Assembly: GCA_040902305.1 (NCBI GenBank)
Contig: JBBDXN010000152.1
Location: forward strand, 3,959-67,958
DNA length: 64,000 bases
DNA from: CAMLFJ01 sp040902305
GTDB lineage: Bacteria > Methylomirabilota > Methylomirabilia > Rokubacteriales > CSP1-6
Direction: 5' to 3'
Shown: in pieces, positions 6,216-14,973 of the stretch
Layout: each line of letters begins with the position of its first letter
Position numbering within the stretch: the stretch's first letter is position 1
Program-made: the position numbers and the translations under genes
The notes under the pieces: model-generated
Database searches by the model: none
What the model was told of the DNA's origin: nothing
Seen by the model: only the letters and a program-made list of their open reading frames with translations

Positions 6216-9023
6216 ATGTCCCAGCCCGTCTGGCTCCGCATCGAGGGAGCCCGGCAGAACAACCTGAAGAACGTCTCCGTCGACATCCCCCACGACCGCG
6301 TCACCGTGATCACCGGGGTCTCCGGCTCGGGCAAGTCCTCCCTCGCCTTCGACACGCTGTTCGCGGAGGGCCAGTGGCGCTACATCGAGTCGCTCTCCAC
6401 CTACGCCCGCATGTTCCTGGAGCGCCTCGACCGGCCCGACGTGGACCGCATCGAGCACATCCGGCCCGCGATCGCCCTCGAGCAGAAGAACCCGGTACGC
6501 ACCGCGCGCTCCACGGTCGGGACCGCGACCGAGCTGCACGACTACCTTCGGCTGCTCTTCGCCAAGATCGGGCGCGTGCACTGCCCGACGTGCGGGGCGG
6601 AGGCGCGCAGCGACTCGGCCGACCAGGTGACCGACGCGCTCCTGCGGGATCACCCGGGGGCGCGCGCCATGATCTGCTTCGCGGTGCCCGCGGAGGCCGG
6701 CCGCGATCCGCGCGCCCTCTTCGCCACCCTGCTCCAGCGCGGCTTCGCCCGGGTCAAGGCGGGCGACGCGGTCCTGGACCTGGCGGAGGTGACGGCCCGC
6801 CCGGGCGGGGCGCCCGCCGATCTCGATCCCGCGCGCCTCGCGGTCGTGCTGGATCGCGTGGTCGTCGGCCCGGACGCCCGCCGCCGCATCACCGACTCGC
6901 TGGAGACGGCCCTAGCGGAGGGCGCGGCCCGGGCCACCGTGGATCTCCTCGAGCGCGGTACCGTCCCGGTCAGCCGCGACTTCCACTGCCCGGCCTGCGG
7001 CGTGGCCCTGGCGCGGCCGCGGCCCCTGCTCTTCTCCTTCAACCACCCGCTCGGGGCCTGTCCCGAGTGCAAGGGCTTCGGCAACGTGCTGCGATACGAC
7101 GAGGCCCTCGTGGTGCCCGATCCGACCCAGAGCTTGGCCGACGGCGCGGTGGAGCCGTGGTCGCACCCCTCGGGGCGCCGGTACCAGAAGCAGCTCCTCA
7201 AGGCGGCCAAGAAGCGCGGAGTGGACGTGAGCCGCCCGTACGCTCAACTGTCCGCGGAGGACCGGCGGTGGGTCTACGAGGGCGGCGGCGGGCTCACCGG
7301 CATCCAGGGCTTCTTCGAGGAGGTCGAGTCGTACCGCTACAAGCTCCACGTCCGCGTCTTCCTCTCGCGCTACCGTAGCCAGTCACGGTGCCCCCGCTGC
7401 GCGGGCCGGCGGCTGCGTCCCGAGGCCCTCGCGGTCCGCGTGGGCGGGGCGAACGTCGCCGAGCTCGGGGAGAAGACGGTCGAGGAGCTGGACGCGCTCT
7501 TCGCCGGCCTCCCGCTCTCGACCTGGGAGGCGGGCGTGGCCCGGGACGTGCTGAAGGTGCTGCGCGCCAAGCTCTCCTTCCTGCTCCGGGTCGGGCTCGG
7601 CTACCTCACCCTCGGGCGCCAGACCCGCACCCTATCGGGAGGGGAGGCACAGCGGATCAATCTGGCCAACCAGCTCGGCGCGCAGCTCACCGGCACCCTC
7701 TACGTGCTCGACGAGCCGTCGATCGGGCTCCATCCGCGCGACACCGCCCGGCTGGCCGAGCTCTGCCGCGAGCTCGCCTCCGCCGGGAACACGGTGGTGA
7801 TCGTGGAGCACGACCGCGCGCTCATCGAGGCGGCCGACTATCTGATCGAGATGGGCCCGGGCTCCGGCGAGCGCGGCGGCACCATGGTGTTCGCGGGCAC
7901 CCAGGCCGAGTTCCGTAAGGACCCGCGCTCGCTGACCGCGCGCTACCTGAGCGGCCGCGACACGATTCCGTTGCCCCTCAGCCGGCGGGAGGGCCGGCGC
8001 GCCCTCGTCCTCGAGGGCGCCCGCGCCCACAACCTGAAGGACGTCAGCGTGAAGATCCCGCTGCATACCCTGACCTGCGTGACCGGGGTCTCCGGCTCCG
8101 GGAAATCGACCCTCGTGCACGACACGCTCTACCGGGCGGTGGCCCGGCACTTCAAGGTGGACTTCGCGGTCGCGGGGGCCCACGACGCGCTGCGGGGACT
8201 CCAGCATCTCAAGGGCATCCGGCTCATCGACCAGGAGCCGATCGGTCGCACGCCGCGCTCGAATCCGGTCACCTACGTGAAGGCCTTCGACGAGATCCGG
8301 CGCCTCTTCGCGGGCCTGCCGCGGGCCCAGACCCTCGGCCTCGGTCCCGGCGCCTTCTCCTTCAACGTGCCCGGCGGCCGCTGCGAGACCTGCGAGGGCG
8401 ACGGCTTCCAGAAGCTCGAGATGTACTTCGTCGAGGACGTGTACGTGACCTGCCAGGAGTGCGAGGGCCGCCGCTACCGGGCCGACGTCCTGCAGGTCAC
8501 CTACAAGAGCCGCGACATCAGCCAGGTGCTGCAGCAGACCGTGGACGAGGCGGTGGACTTCTTCGCCTCCGAGCCGGTGCTGCAGCGGCGCCTCAAGGTG
8601 CTCCAGGAGGTCGGCCTCGGCTACATCCGGCTCGGCCAGCCCGCGACCAAACTGTCAGGCGGCGAGGCACAGCGGCTCAAGATCGCCGCGGAGCTCTCCG
8701 CGCGGCCCACCACCGACCACCTGTTCATCCTCGACGAGCCGACCACCGGCCTGCATCTCGACGACGTCCGCAAGCTACTGGTGGTCCTCAACCGGCTGGT
8801 GGACGCGGGGAACACGGTGCTGGTCGTCGAGCACCACCTCGACGTGATCAAGACCGCGGACTGGGTCGTGGACCTCGGCCCCGAGGGCGGCCTCGCGGGA
8901 GGCGAGCTGGTGGCCGAGGGCACCCCCGAGCAGATCGCGCAGGTCGGCGCCTCCTACACCGGCAAGTTTCTTCGCGAGCTCCTGCCTCGACCCATCGGAC
9001 GGACCGCGGCCGGGCGGAGCTGA
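6216..9023 (+). CDS. uvrA: UvrABC system protein A (excinuclease ABC subunit A)
   Basis: A 935-residue damage-recognition ATPase of nucleotide excision repair, of normal length. It has two ABC modules: Walker A GVSGSGKSS near residue 34 and GVSGSGKST near 622, with signatures LSGGEAQR near 473 and 813. Zn-binding cysteine pairs occur at CPTCG (about 123), CPACG (about 257) with CPECKGFG (about 281), and CETC/CQEC (about 722 and 745). The segment ALEQKNPVRTARSTVGTATE differs from the common ISIEQKTTSRNPRSTVGT version, so it may be a paralogue rather than the only UvrA. The Shine-Dalgarno is AGGAGG. The downstream sensor gene starts in the stop codon (TGATG). Confidence 0.95.
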   Translation: MSQPVWLRIEGARQNNLKNVSVDIPHDRVTVITGVSGSGKSSLAFDTLFAEGQWRYIESLSTYARMFLERLDRPDVDRIEHIRPAIALEQKNPVRTARSTVGTATELHDYLRLLFAKIGRVHCPTCGAEARSDSADQVTDALLRDHPGARAMICFAVPAEAGRDPRALFATLLQRGFARVKAGDAVLDLAEVTARPGGAPADLDPARLAVVLDRVVVGPDARRRITDSLETALAEGAARATVDLLERGTVPVSRDFHCPACGVALARPRPLLFSFNHPLGACPECKGFGNVLRYDEALVVPDPTQSLADGAVEPWSHPSGRRYQKQLLKAAKKRGVDVSRPYAQLSAEDRRWVYEGGGGLTGIQGFFEEVESYRYKLHVRVFLSRYRSQSRCPRCAGRRLRPEALAVRVGGANVAELGEKTVEELDALFAGLPLSTWEAGVARDVLKVLRAKLSFLLRVGLGYLTLGRQTRTLSGGEAQRINLANQLGAQLTGTLYVLDEPSIGLHPRDTARLAELCRELASAGNTVVIVEHDRALIEAADYLIEMGPGSGERGGTMVFAGTQAEFRKDPRSLTARYLSGRDTIPLPLSRREGRRALVLEGARAHNLKDVSVKIPLHTLTCVTGVSGSGKSTLVHDTLYRAVARHFKVDFAVAGAHDALRGLQHLKGIRLIDQEPIGRTPRSNPVTYVKAFDEIRRLFAGLPRAQTLGLGPGAFSFNVPGGRCETCEGDGFQKLEMYFVEDVYVTCQECEGRRYRADVLQVTYKSRDISQVLQQTVDEAVDFFASEPVLQRRLKVLQEVGLGYIRLGQPATKLSGGEAQRLKIAAELSARPTTDHLFILDEPTTGLHLDDVRKLLVVLNRLVDAGNTVLVVEHHLDVIKTADWVVDLGPEGGLAGGELVAEGTPEQIAQVGASYTGKFLRELLPRPIGRTAAGRS

Positions 9024-10276
9024 TGGACTATCACCACCTCCTGGAGGCGGCGGGCATCGTCGTCGCCGGGATCCTCTTCTACTCCCTGGCCTACGGATGG
9101 TTCGCGCCGGACGATCCCCGGCGCCGGGCCCTCTGGGTGATCGGGATGGGCCTCGTCTGGGGCGCCATCGCGGTGGCCCAGATGATCTCCCGCATCGAGA
9201 CCAAGGAGGGGATCTTCATCGACGCGCGCGCGATCCCGATCGCCCTCATCGGCCTCTTCGAGGGCTGGGGAGCCGGGCTCATCGCGGGTCTGGCCGCGGC
9301 GGCCTATCGCGTCTACCTGGGCGGTAGCGGCGCGCCGGCGGGAGTGGTCACCATCCTGGCGGTGGCGGTGGCGGGCGGCCTGGCGCACCGCTGGGCGGGC
9401 GGGACCGAGCGGGTGCGGGTCCGCCATGCGTTCGTGCTCGCGGTCGCCACGTTCTTCATCACCTTCGGCGGCTTCGGCCTGCTCGGCGCGCGCGGCTCGG
9501 CCCTGTTCGCGCGCGTGTGGCCCTCCTATCTCCTCCTGACCGTGGTGGGGCTCCCGATGCTCGCGCTGATCTTGCGGAGCATCGTCGAACGCCGGGTGCT
9601 CACGCAGGAGCGGGAGCGCTTCCGCGCGGTGCTCGACGACGCCACCGACGCCATCCGCATCGTCGACGCCGACACCCGGCGCATTCTGGACTGCAACCAC
9701 GCGGACTGCGAGCTGTCCGGCTTCGCGCGGGAGGCCATGGTGGGCCGCGACTCCCGCCAGTTCTGGCCCGAATCGGGGCCGAGCCTCGCCGCCCGCGAGG
9801 AGCCGTCGTCCGAGGCGCCCGGCGTGGCGCGGGCGCTGAGCGTGCCGTTCCTGACCGCCTCCGGCCGGACGCTCGCGGTGGACTGCACGCACCGCATCGT
9901 CGCGTACCGGAGCCGGCGCTACGAGATCGTGATCTTCCGCGACGCGGCCGAGCGGCTCGCGGGCGAGGAGGCGCGCCGGGAGGCGGCGTCTCTCCGATCG
10001 GTGAATCTACTCGCGCAGGCCGCCGCCCACGAGATCAACAATCCGCTCGCCATCATCATGGGCTACAGCCAGATGCTGGAAGATCGGCTGGCCGGGGACA
10101 GCGAGGAAGGCCACTGGGCCCGCACCTCCCGCAAGGCCGCGGTGCGCATTCGAGACGCGGTCGCCCGCCTGAGCCGCATCGTCCGCATCGAGAGCACCGA
10201 GCCCAGCGGCTTCCTCCCGGCGATCCTGGACACGGACCGCTCCGCGGAGAAGCGCGACGACGATGCCCGCGGTTAG
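9023..10276 (+). CDS. Membrane sensor: 5TM-LytS-type domain, PAS, HisKA-like helix, no ATPase domain
   Basis: The protein has 417 residues. The first 190 or so are five to six hydrophobic helices of the LytS/YhcK receptor type (conserved ...DARAIPIALIGLFEGWGAG). A PAS domain follows at about 200-310 (RAVLDDATDAIRIVD, ILDCNHADCELSGF). Then comes a dimerisation/phosphoacceptor helix with AAAHEINNPLAII at about 335-350. The frame ends about 75 residues later with no N, G1 or G2 boxes, so the HATPase domain is missing. It overlaps uvrA (TGATG) and the MFS start by 14 nt, so the end looks natural. It may signal by phosphotransfer from another kinase or be inactive. Confidence 0.8.
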   Translation: MDYHHLLEAAGIVVAGILFYSLAYGWFAPDDPRRRALWVIGMGLVWGAIAVAQMISRIETKEGIFIDARAIPIALIGLFEGWGAGLIAGLAAAAYRVYLGGSGAPAGVVTILAVAVAGGLAHRWAGGTERVRVRHAFVLAVATFFITFGGFGLLGARGSALFARVWPSYLLLTVVGLPMLALILRSIVERRVLTQERERFRAVLDDATDAIRIVDADTRRILDCNHADCELSGFAREAMVGRDSRQFWPESGPSLAAREEPSSEAPGVARALSVPFLTASGRTLAVDCTHRIVAYRSRRYEIVIFRDAAERLAGEEARREAASLRSVNLLAQAAAHEINNPLAIIMGYSQMLEDRLAGDSEEGHWARTSRKAAVRIRDAVARLSRIVRIESTEPSGFLPAILDTDRSAEKRDDDARG

Positions 10277-11611
10277 CCCCGGCGCCCGGCCGGGGACCGC
10301 CCGCGTCTTCTACGGTTGGATTGTGGTGGCGGGCGCCTTTCTGATCCTCTTCATGGCCTACGGCACCCAGTACGCCTTCGGGGTCTTCTTCGCCGCCCTC
10401 ATCGACGAGTTCGGCTGGAGCCGGGCCAGCCTCTCCGGCGTCTTCTCGCTCTACGCGTTCACCTACGCGGGCTTCGCGCTGGTGACGGGCCGGCTGACCG
10501 ACCGCTGGGGGCCCCGCGCGGTGATCTCGATCGGCGGCGTCCTGCTGGGCCTGGGACTGATCTCGATGAGCCGGGTGAGCGCGCTGTGGCAACCCTACGT
10601 GTGCTACGGCCTCGTCGCCGCCCTCGGGATGTCCACCGCCTACGTACCCTGCAACGCCACCGTGGCGAAATGGTTCACGCGGCGCCGCGGCCTCGCGATC
10701 GGGCTGGCCAGCGCGGGCGGCAGCCTCGGCACCTTCGCGCTGCCCCCGGTCGCCCACTGGATCGTGAGCCGGCTCGGCTGGCGCTGGGCCTACGTCGTCT
10801 TCGGCGCCGCGGTCCTGCTCGCCCTGAACGCGCTCGCCGCCCTCATGCGCCGCGACCCGGAGACGGTGGGCCTCGTCCCCGACGGCGACGCGACGAGACC
10901 CGCGGCGGCCACCGCCGCGGGGGGGGGGGGGGGGGGGGGGGGGCNNNNNNNNNNCCCCCCCCCCCCCCCCCCCCCCCCCCCGCCCCCCCCCCCCCCCCCC
11001 CGCGGCCGGGCGGATGGACCGCCGGCCGCGCGATGCGCACCCGCGCGTTCTGGCTCCTCTTCGCGGTCTTCGGCGCGACCTGGATCCCGGTGTTCATCCC
11101 GCTCGTGCACCTCGTGCCGATGGCGCGGGGGCTGGGCGTCTCGCCCCTGCTCGCCGCGACGCTCGTGAGCGCGCTGGGCGCCGCCGCGCTCGTGGGCCGG
11201 CTGCTCATGGGAGGCGCCTCGGACCGTATCGGGCGGCGGCCCGCGCTCGCCATCGCGCTCGCGATGCAGGCCGCCGCGTTCGTCGGCTTCGCGCTCGCCC
11301 GCGAGCTGCCCGGGCTCTACGCGGCATCGTTGACCTTCGGCTTCTCCTACGGCGCCGGCTCGACCCTGTTCCCTGCCGCGGTCGTCGACTTCTTCGGCCG
11401 CGAGCAGGCGGGCAGCCTCGCCGGGCTGCTCTTCGCGCTCGCCGGCTCCATGGCCGCGTGGGGGCCGCTCGCGGCCGGGTTCATCTACGACCGGGCCGGC
11501 GACTACCAGCTCGCGTGGTGGCTCAGCGCCGGCTGCAACGCGCTCGCCCTCCTCCTGCTCGCGTTCGCCCGGCCGCCGGCTCCCGCGCCCGCCGAGGAAG
11601 CCATCGCTTGA
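10263..11611 (+). CDS. MFS transporter (OFA/monocarboxylate-like), interrupted by an assembly gap
   Basis: The N-terminal half (10263 to about 10920) encodes six membrane segments, starting FYGWIVVAGAFLILFMAYG with the GRLTDRWGPR loop. The C-terminal half (about 11010-11611) resumes in another frame with MRTRAFWLLFAVFGATW and a second GGASDRIGRRP loop. Between them lie a poly-G run, 10 Ns and a poly-C run, so the frame change is an artefact of unknown gap length and the gene is probably intact. The family carries organic anions such as oxalate, formate or monocarboxylates; the substrate here is unknown. It precedes the thiolase/DUF35 pair. Confidence 0.8.
10920..11001. other. Assembly gap: poly-G, 10 N (10945-10954), poly-C
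   Basis: About 24 G, one C, ten N, then about 45 C interrupted by a single G. Runs like this next to a fixed-size N block are typical of low-quality poly-G read ends joined in scaffolding and not of real sequence. Any peptide read through it (poly-Gly or poly-Pro) should be ignored. Confidence 0.9.
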
Positions 11612-11637
11612 CGCCCCCGGTTGCGCTCGCGTAAAGT
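11608..11637 (+). promoter_or_regulatory. Promoter of the thiolase/DUF35 pair
   Basis: TTGACG (11608-11613), an 18-nt spacer and TAAAGT (11632-11637), overlapping the MFS stop codon. GGAGGAG follows before the ATG at 11659. Confidence 0.55.
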
Positions 11638-11658
11638 GGCGCGGCGCGGAGGAGCCCC

Positions 11659-12873
11659 ATGGCATCGCTCAAGGACAAGTACTGCATCGTCGGAGTCGGA
11701 GAGACCGAGTACAGCCGCCAGTCCGCCCGCAGCACGCGGGCGATGGCCGTCGAGGCCGTCCGCCACGCGATGCTCGACGCCGGCCTCGGGAGCGACGGGG
11801 TGGACGGCATGATGTCCTACCAGAGCGGCGACTCCGTCTTCGCCAACTGGGTGGCGCCCGACCTCGGGATGCGGCTCAACTTCTACATGGACGTCTTCGG
11901 GGGCGGCTCCTCCACCGAGGCGCTCGTCGGCCTCGCGATGGGCGCCATCGAGGCCGGCATGTGCCACACGGTGGCGATCTTCCGCTCGATGAACGGCTAC
12001 TCGGACTTCCGCATCGGCGGCACCGGCGCCCGCGCGGCCCAGCCGGTGCGCGGCCTCGACCTGGCCCAGGTGCCGTTCGGCATGCGCAGCGCCGGCCAGA
12101 ACTTCGCCCCGACGTTCATGCGCCACATGTACGAGTACGGGACGACGTCCGAGCAGGTGGCCCACGTGCGGGTGGCCCACAGCAAGCACGCCTCGCAGAA
12201 TCCCAAGGCCTTCCTCAAGGACCGGGTCACGGTGGCGGAGGTGCTGGCCTCGCGGTGGATCTGCAAGCCGCTGCACCTGCTCGACTGCTGCCTCGAGACC
12301 GACAACGCCACCGCCCTCATCGTCACGAGCGCGGAGCGGGCGCGCGACCTGCGCCGCAAGCCGGTCTACGTCATGGGGGTGGCCGGGCGGGTGAACAAGC
12401 CGCGCACCGACTTCCACTGGGCCCACGGGCCCATCACCCGGGTAGCGGGCTACCACGCCAAGGACATCGTGTTCGACCAGGCCGGCATCACGCCGGACGA
12501 CGTGAACGTGACCGGCTCCTACGACGCCTTCACGTTCACCACCATGCTGCAGCTCGAGGAGTTCGGGTTCTGCCCCAAGGGAGAGGGCGGACGCTACGTC
12601 TCGAGCGGCATCATCGAGCTGGGGGGCAAGCGGCCCAACAACACCTCGGGCAGCCACCTCTGCGAGGGCTACACCCACGGCATCTCGATGGTGATCGAGA
12701 ACGTGCGACAGCTCCGCGGCCAGGTGGACGACTACTGCCCGGGCTGGGCGGACGGCAAGCACAGCTACGATTACTCGCCGGGCAAGTGCCGCCAGGTGAA
12801 GGACGCGCGCATCACCATGAACCTCGGCTGGGCCATGCCGCCGACCGGCTCCGCCCTCATCATGAGGAACTAG
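11659..12873 (+). CDS. Thiolase-fold protein (SCP-x/Ltp2-like), no nucleophilic Cys at the usual place
   Basis: The protein has 404 residues. The N-terminal half matches thiolase/lipid-transfer proteins (YCIVGVGETEYSRQS, FRSMNGYSDFR). Where thiolases have the nucleophilic Cys loop, this reads FGGGSSTEA, so classical thiolytic chemistry is unlikely. The C-terminal part keeps a family-like SGSHLCEGYTHG segment. The adjacent DUF35 gene starts 2 nt later. In the known Ltp2/ChsH2 pair, a thiolase-fold aldolase without thiolase activity works with a DUF35 subunit, so an acyl-CoA aldolase or related lyase is the best inference. The substrate is unknown. Confidence 0.78.
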   Translation: MASLKDKYCIVGVGETEYSRQSARSTRAMAVEAVRHAMLDAGLGSDGVDGMMSYQSGDSVFANWVAPDLGMRLNFYMDVFGGGSSTEALVGLAMGAIEAGMCHTVAIFRSMNGYSDFRIGGTGARAAQPVRGLDLAQVPFGMRSAGQNFAPTFMRHMYEYGTTSEQVAHVRVAHSKHASQNPKAFLKDRVTVAEVLASRWICKPLHLLDCCLETDNATALIVTSAERARDLRRKPVYVMGVAGRVNKPRTDFHWAHGPITRVAGYHAKDIVFDQAGITPDDVNVTGSYDAFTFTTMLQLEEFGFCPKGEGGRYVSSGIIELGGKRPNNTSGSHLCEGYTHGISMVIENVRQLRGQVDDYCPGWADGKHSYDYSPGKCRQVKDARITMNLGWAMPPTGSALIMRN

Positions 12874-12875
12874 CG

Positions 12876-13382
12876 ATGGCCTCCGTCGAATACCGCGGCA
12901 TGAACCTCGTGATCCCGGAGAACGACTCGGAGTGGCGCGAGCACTTCAAGCTGGCGCGCACGAACCACCGGCTGATGCTGCGCTCGTGCAAGGCCTGCGG
13001 GCTCATGCGGTACCCGCCGAGCCACGGCTGCCCCTGGTGCATGTCGCTCGAGTGGGAATGGAAGGCGGTCAGCGGCGGCGGGCACATCTACTCCTACGAG
13101 GTCGTGCACCACGCGATCCAGCCCGGCTTCAAGGAGTGGACGCCCTACGCGGTGGTGCTGGTGGAGCTCGACGAGCAGCGCGGCCGGCCGACGCCCGACG
13201 AGGCCCTCCGCGTCATCGCCAACCTGGTGACGCCCGACTTCCGGCCCGAGCCCGAGCAGAACGTGGCGATCGGCAAGCGGGTCCGCGTCGTGCTCCAGGA
13301 CCTCTCCGCCGACTTCGCCCTGCCCCAGTTCACGCTGACCGACGAGCCGCCCGAGGGCCGCGTCTGGCGGTTCCCCGACTAG
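12876..13382 (+). CDS. DUF35 OB-fold/zinc-ribbon acyl-CoA-binding partner protein
   Basis: The protein has 168 residues. A rubredoxin-like zinc ribbon sits near residues 35-55 (CKACGLMRYPPSHGCPWC) and is followed by an OB fold (GGGHIYSYEVVHH... VAIGKRVRVVL). This is the usual architecture of DUF35 subunits that bind the CoA thioester for a thiolase-fold partner. It starts 2 nt after the stop of the thiolase-fold gene, so the two subunits are almost certainly co-translated and form a complex. Confidence 0.88.
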   Translation: MASVEYRGMNLVIPENDSEWREHFKLARTNHRLMLRSCKACGLMRYPPSHGCPWCMSLEWEWKAVSGGGHIYSYEVVHHAIQPGFKEWTPYAVVLVELDEQRGRPTPDEALRVIANLVTPDFRPEPEQNVAIGKRVRVVLQDLSADFALPQFTLTDEPPEGRVWRFPD

Positions 13383-13912
13383 CCACCCCGGACGGTCAGG
13401 CGCGCGACGATCTCGTCGAACGCCTTGTCGGCCAGCGCCCGCACCTCATCGCGGGTGAGCGGCTGGATCGGATGCGCAACCATCACGGTCTGGAAATCGC
13501 TCGCCCCGAGGGCGTCGGCCTGGGCTCGCGCCGCCCGCTTGAACTCGGTCGAGATGATGGTCGCGGTGGGAATCCCCTGGTCCTCGAAGAACACGCTGTC
13601 GTGCACACTGCACGTGGTGCAGGACCCTCAGTCGGCGAGGGCCTCGATCACCGCGTCGCTGTTCTTGAGGATCTCCTGGCGAAGGTCCTTCGGGGCCGGG
13701 CGCGCGAACGTGGGCTTCTTCTTCCGCACGATCGCCTTGGGGTGCGCCCGCTCGCGGAGCAGCTCCTCGACGCGGTCCAGCAGGTGGTTGCCCTTGGCCT
13801 TCGAGATGTCGAGCAGGGTGATGGTCTTGCCGTCGAGGCTCTCGAGGCGCCGCGCGGTCTGGCGCGGGACCGCCACGGAGTCGGTCGGGTCCAGGAACTC
13901 GTCGTCGCTCAC
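13379..13912 (-). CDS. UGSC-family selenoprotein (UGA read as selenocysteine at residue 95)
   Basis: Read on the minus strand from GTG at 13912, the frame gives 94 residues to ...VIEALAD. It then meets TGA (13630-13628) and continues in the same frame for 82 residues beginning Gly-Ser-Cys-Thr-Thr-Cys-Ser-Val-His-Asp and ending LTVRGG. Read-through yields a 177-residue protein with the Sec-Gly-Ser-Cys redox motif of UGSC seleno/Cys-proteins, plus Cys101. Both halves keep protein-like composition, and a stem-loop follows the UGA. GAGGAGG lies 4 nt before the GTG, whose GTGA overlaps the upstream gene's stop. Gene callers would split it at the UGA. A redox or dehalogenase-like function is not established; selA/B/C/D are not in the window. 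Confidence 0.85.
13579..13626 (-). promoter_or_regulatory. Candidate bacterial SECIS stem-loop after the UGA
   Basis: Minus-strand sequence right after the UGA can fold. An outer stem GGTCCT/AGGACC (13626-13621 with 13584-13579) encloses an apical hairpin CGTGCA-GTG-TGCACG at 13614-13600 (six pairs, three-nt loop). It begins 14 nt after the UGA, close to the distance of known bacterial SECIS elements. The fold was judged by eye only, and the G/U-containing loop is short. Confidence 0.5.
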
Positions 13913-14961
13913 GGGGCCTCCTCGGGCATGTGGATCTTCCTCCAGATCATGCGCGAGCTCTTGGGAAAGGTCCAGCCGGGAATCACCGCCGAGAAGCGCC
14001 CGGCCGTTCCCCCCGCCACCACGAACTTGAGATTGCCGGGCTCGCGGAACTTGGCGATCAGGGTGTCCTCGGTCTCGGGATAGGGGAACTTGGCGAGCAC
14101 GTGGGCGGGAAGCCCCTCGCCGCCGTCCACTCCCGGGATCAGCTCGCGCACCGGCTTGCGCAGGCGGGTCCACAGGAACTCCCGCATCCGGGCCTTGCCC
14201 CAGCCGTCGCCCGCGATGGTGCGAGCGTGCTCGGGGGAGAGCACTACCAGGGTGTCGCCGTGGTGGGTGGACTTGTGGTGCGAGACCACCTCGAGCGACC
14301 TGGCGATCGTGATCAGGAGATCCTTCGCGGTGCGGCTCATGTGGTCGTAGACGCCGTGGGGGGCCTCGCCCGCGAACGCGGCGATCACGCTCTCCTCGGG
14401 GGAGAAGCCGTGCTCGACCGCGAGCGAGTCCCAGGGGTTCTCTTCCTCCGACTCCCCGATGCAATACGTGTAGCGCCCCGGGTGGGCCATGGTGGACATG
14501 CTGACCGCGCCGGGGATCGCCCCGCCGAGGTTCACCGCGATGAGGCGCAGCGCCCGGCCGATGGTGGCGTTGGCCCGCCACCCCGGCCCGAAGAGGCCCG
14601 CCCCGCAGTTGATGTCGAGCCGCTTGCGCGCGGGGCCGTTGACGATGAAGAGCGGCGACGGGAAGTTGGTGGTGGCGGAGACCCCGTGCAGGTCGAAGCC
14701 CTCGTCGCACATGGCCTCGACGCCCGCGAGCACCACCGGCAGGTACTCGGGCCGGCAGCCCGCCATCACCGCGTTGATCGCGATCTTCTCGACGGTGGCC
14801 CGCCCGAAATTCGGCGGCACGAGGGCGATCACCTCGCCGCCCGGGCGGCCCGTCGCGGCCATCGCGGTCGCCACCCGCTCGCGCGTCGGCGGAATCACCG
14901 GCAGCCCGTCGGTCACCCCCCGGGCGTAGAGGGCTTCGAACGCATCGGCCGCGTCAGCCAT
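13909..14961 (-). CDS. Conserved protein, partner of the UGSC selenoprotein
   Basis: The protein has 350 residues and is soluble, with no signal peptide. It begins MADAADAFEALYARGVTDGLPVIPPTRERV and has conserved-looking stretches INAVMAGCRPEYLPVVLAG, DINCGAGLFGPGWRANATIGRALRL and YTYCIGESEEENPWDSL. Cysteines recur in these segments. Its stop overlaps the GTG start of the selenoprotein (GTGA, 13909-13912), so expression is coupled and a two-subunit enzyme is plausible. I do not recognise a fold or catalytic motif. It is convergent with the DUF35 gene's operon. Confidence 0.75.
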   Translation of the reverse strand: MADAADAFEALYARGVTDGLPVIPPTRERVATAMAATGRPGGEVIALVPPNFGRATVEKIAINAVMAGCRPEYLPVVLAGVEAMCDEGFDLHGVSATTNFPSPLFIVNGPARKRLDINCGAGLFGPGWRANATIGRALRLIAVNLGGAIPGAVSMSTMAHPGRYTYCIGESEEENPWDSLAVEHGFSPEESVIAAFAGEAPHGVYDHMSRTAKDLLITIARSLEVVSHHKSTHHGDTLVVLSPEHARTIAGDGWGKARMREFLWTRLRKPVRELIPGVDGGEGLPAHVLAKFPYPETEDTLIAKFREPGNLKFVVAGGTAGRFSAVIPGWTFPKSSRMIWRKIHMPEEAP

Positions 14962-14973
14962 CGAGGGCCCGCC

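Noticed and set aside
10920..11001. Programmed frameshift or poly-Gly/poly-Pro hinge in the MFS carrier
   Set aside because: The homopolymers flank an N block and are best explained as an assembly artefact.
13379..13606. A separate 75-residue gene starting at GTG 13606
   Set aside because: It is the C-terminal half of the selenoprotein in the same frame. No independent promoter or Shine-Dalgarno exists, and it begins inside the Gly-Ser-Cys redox segment.
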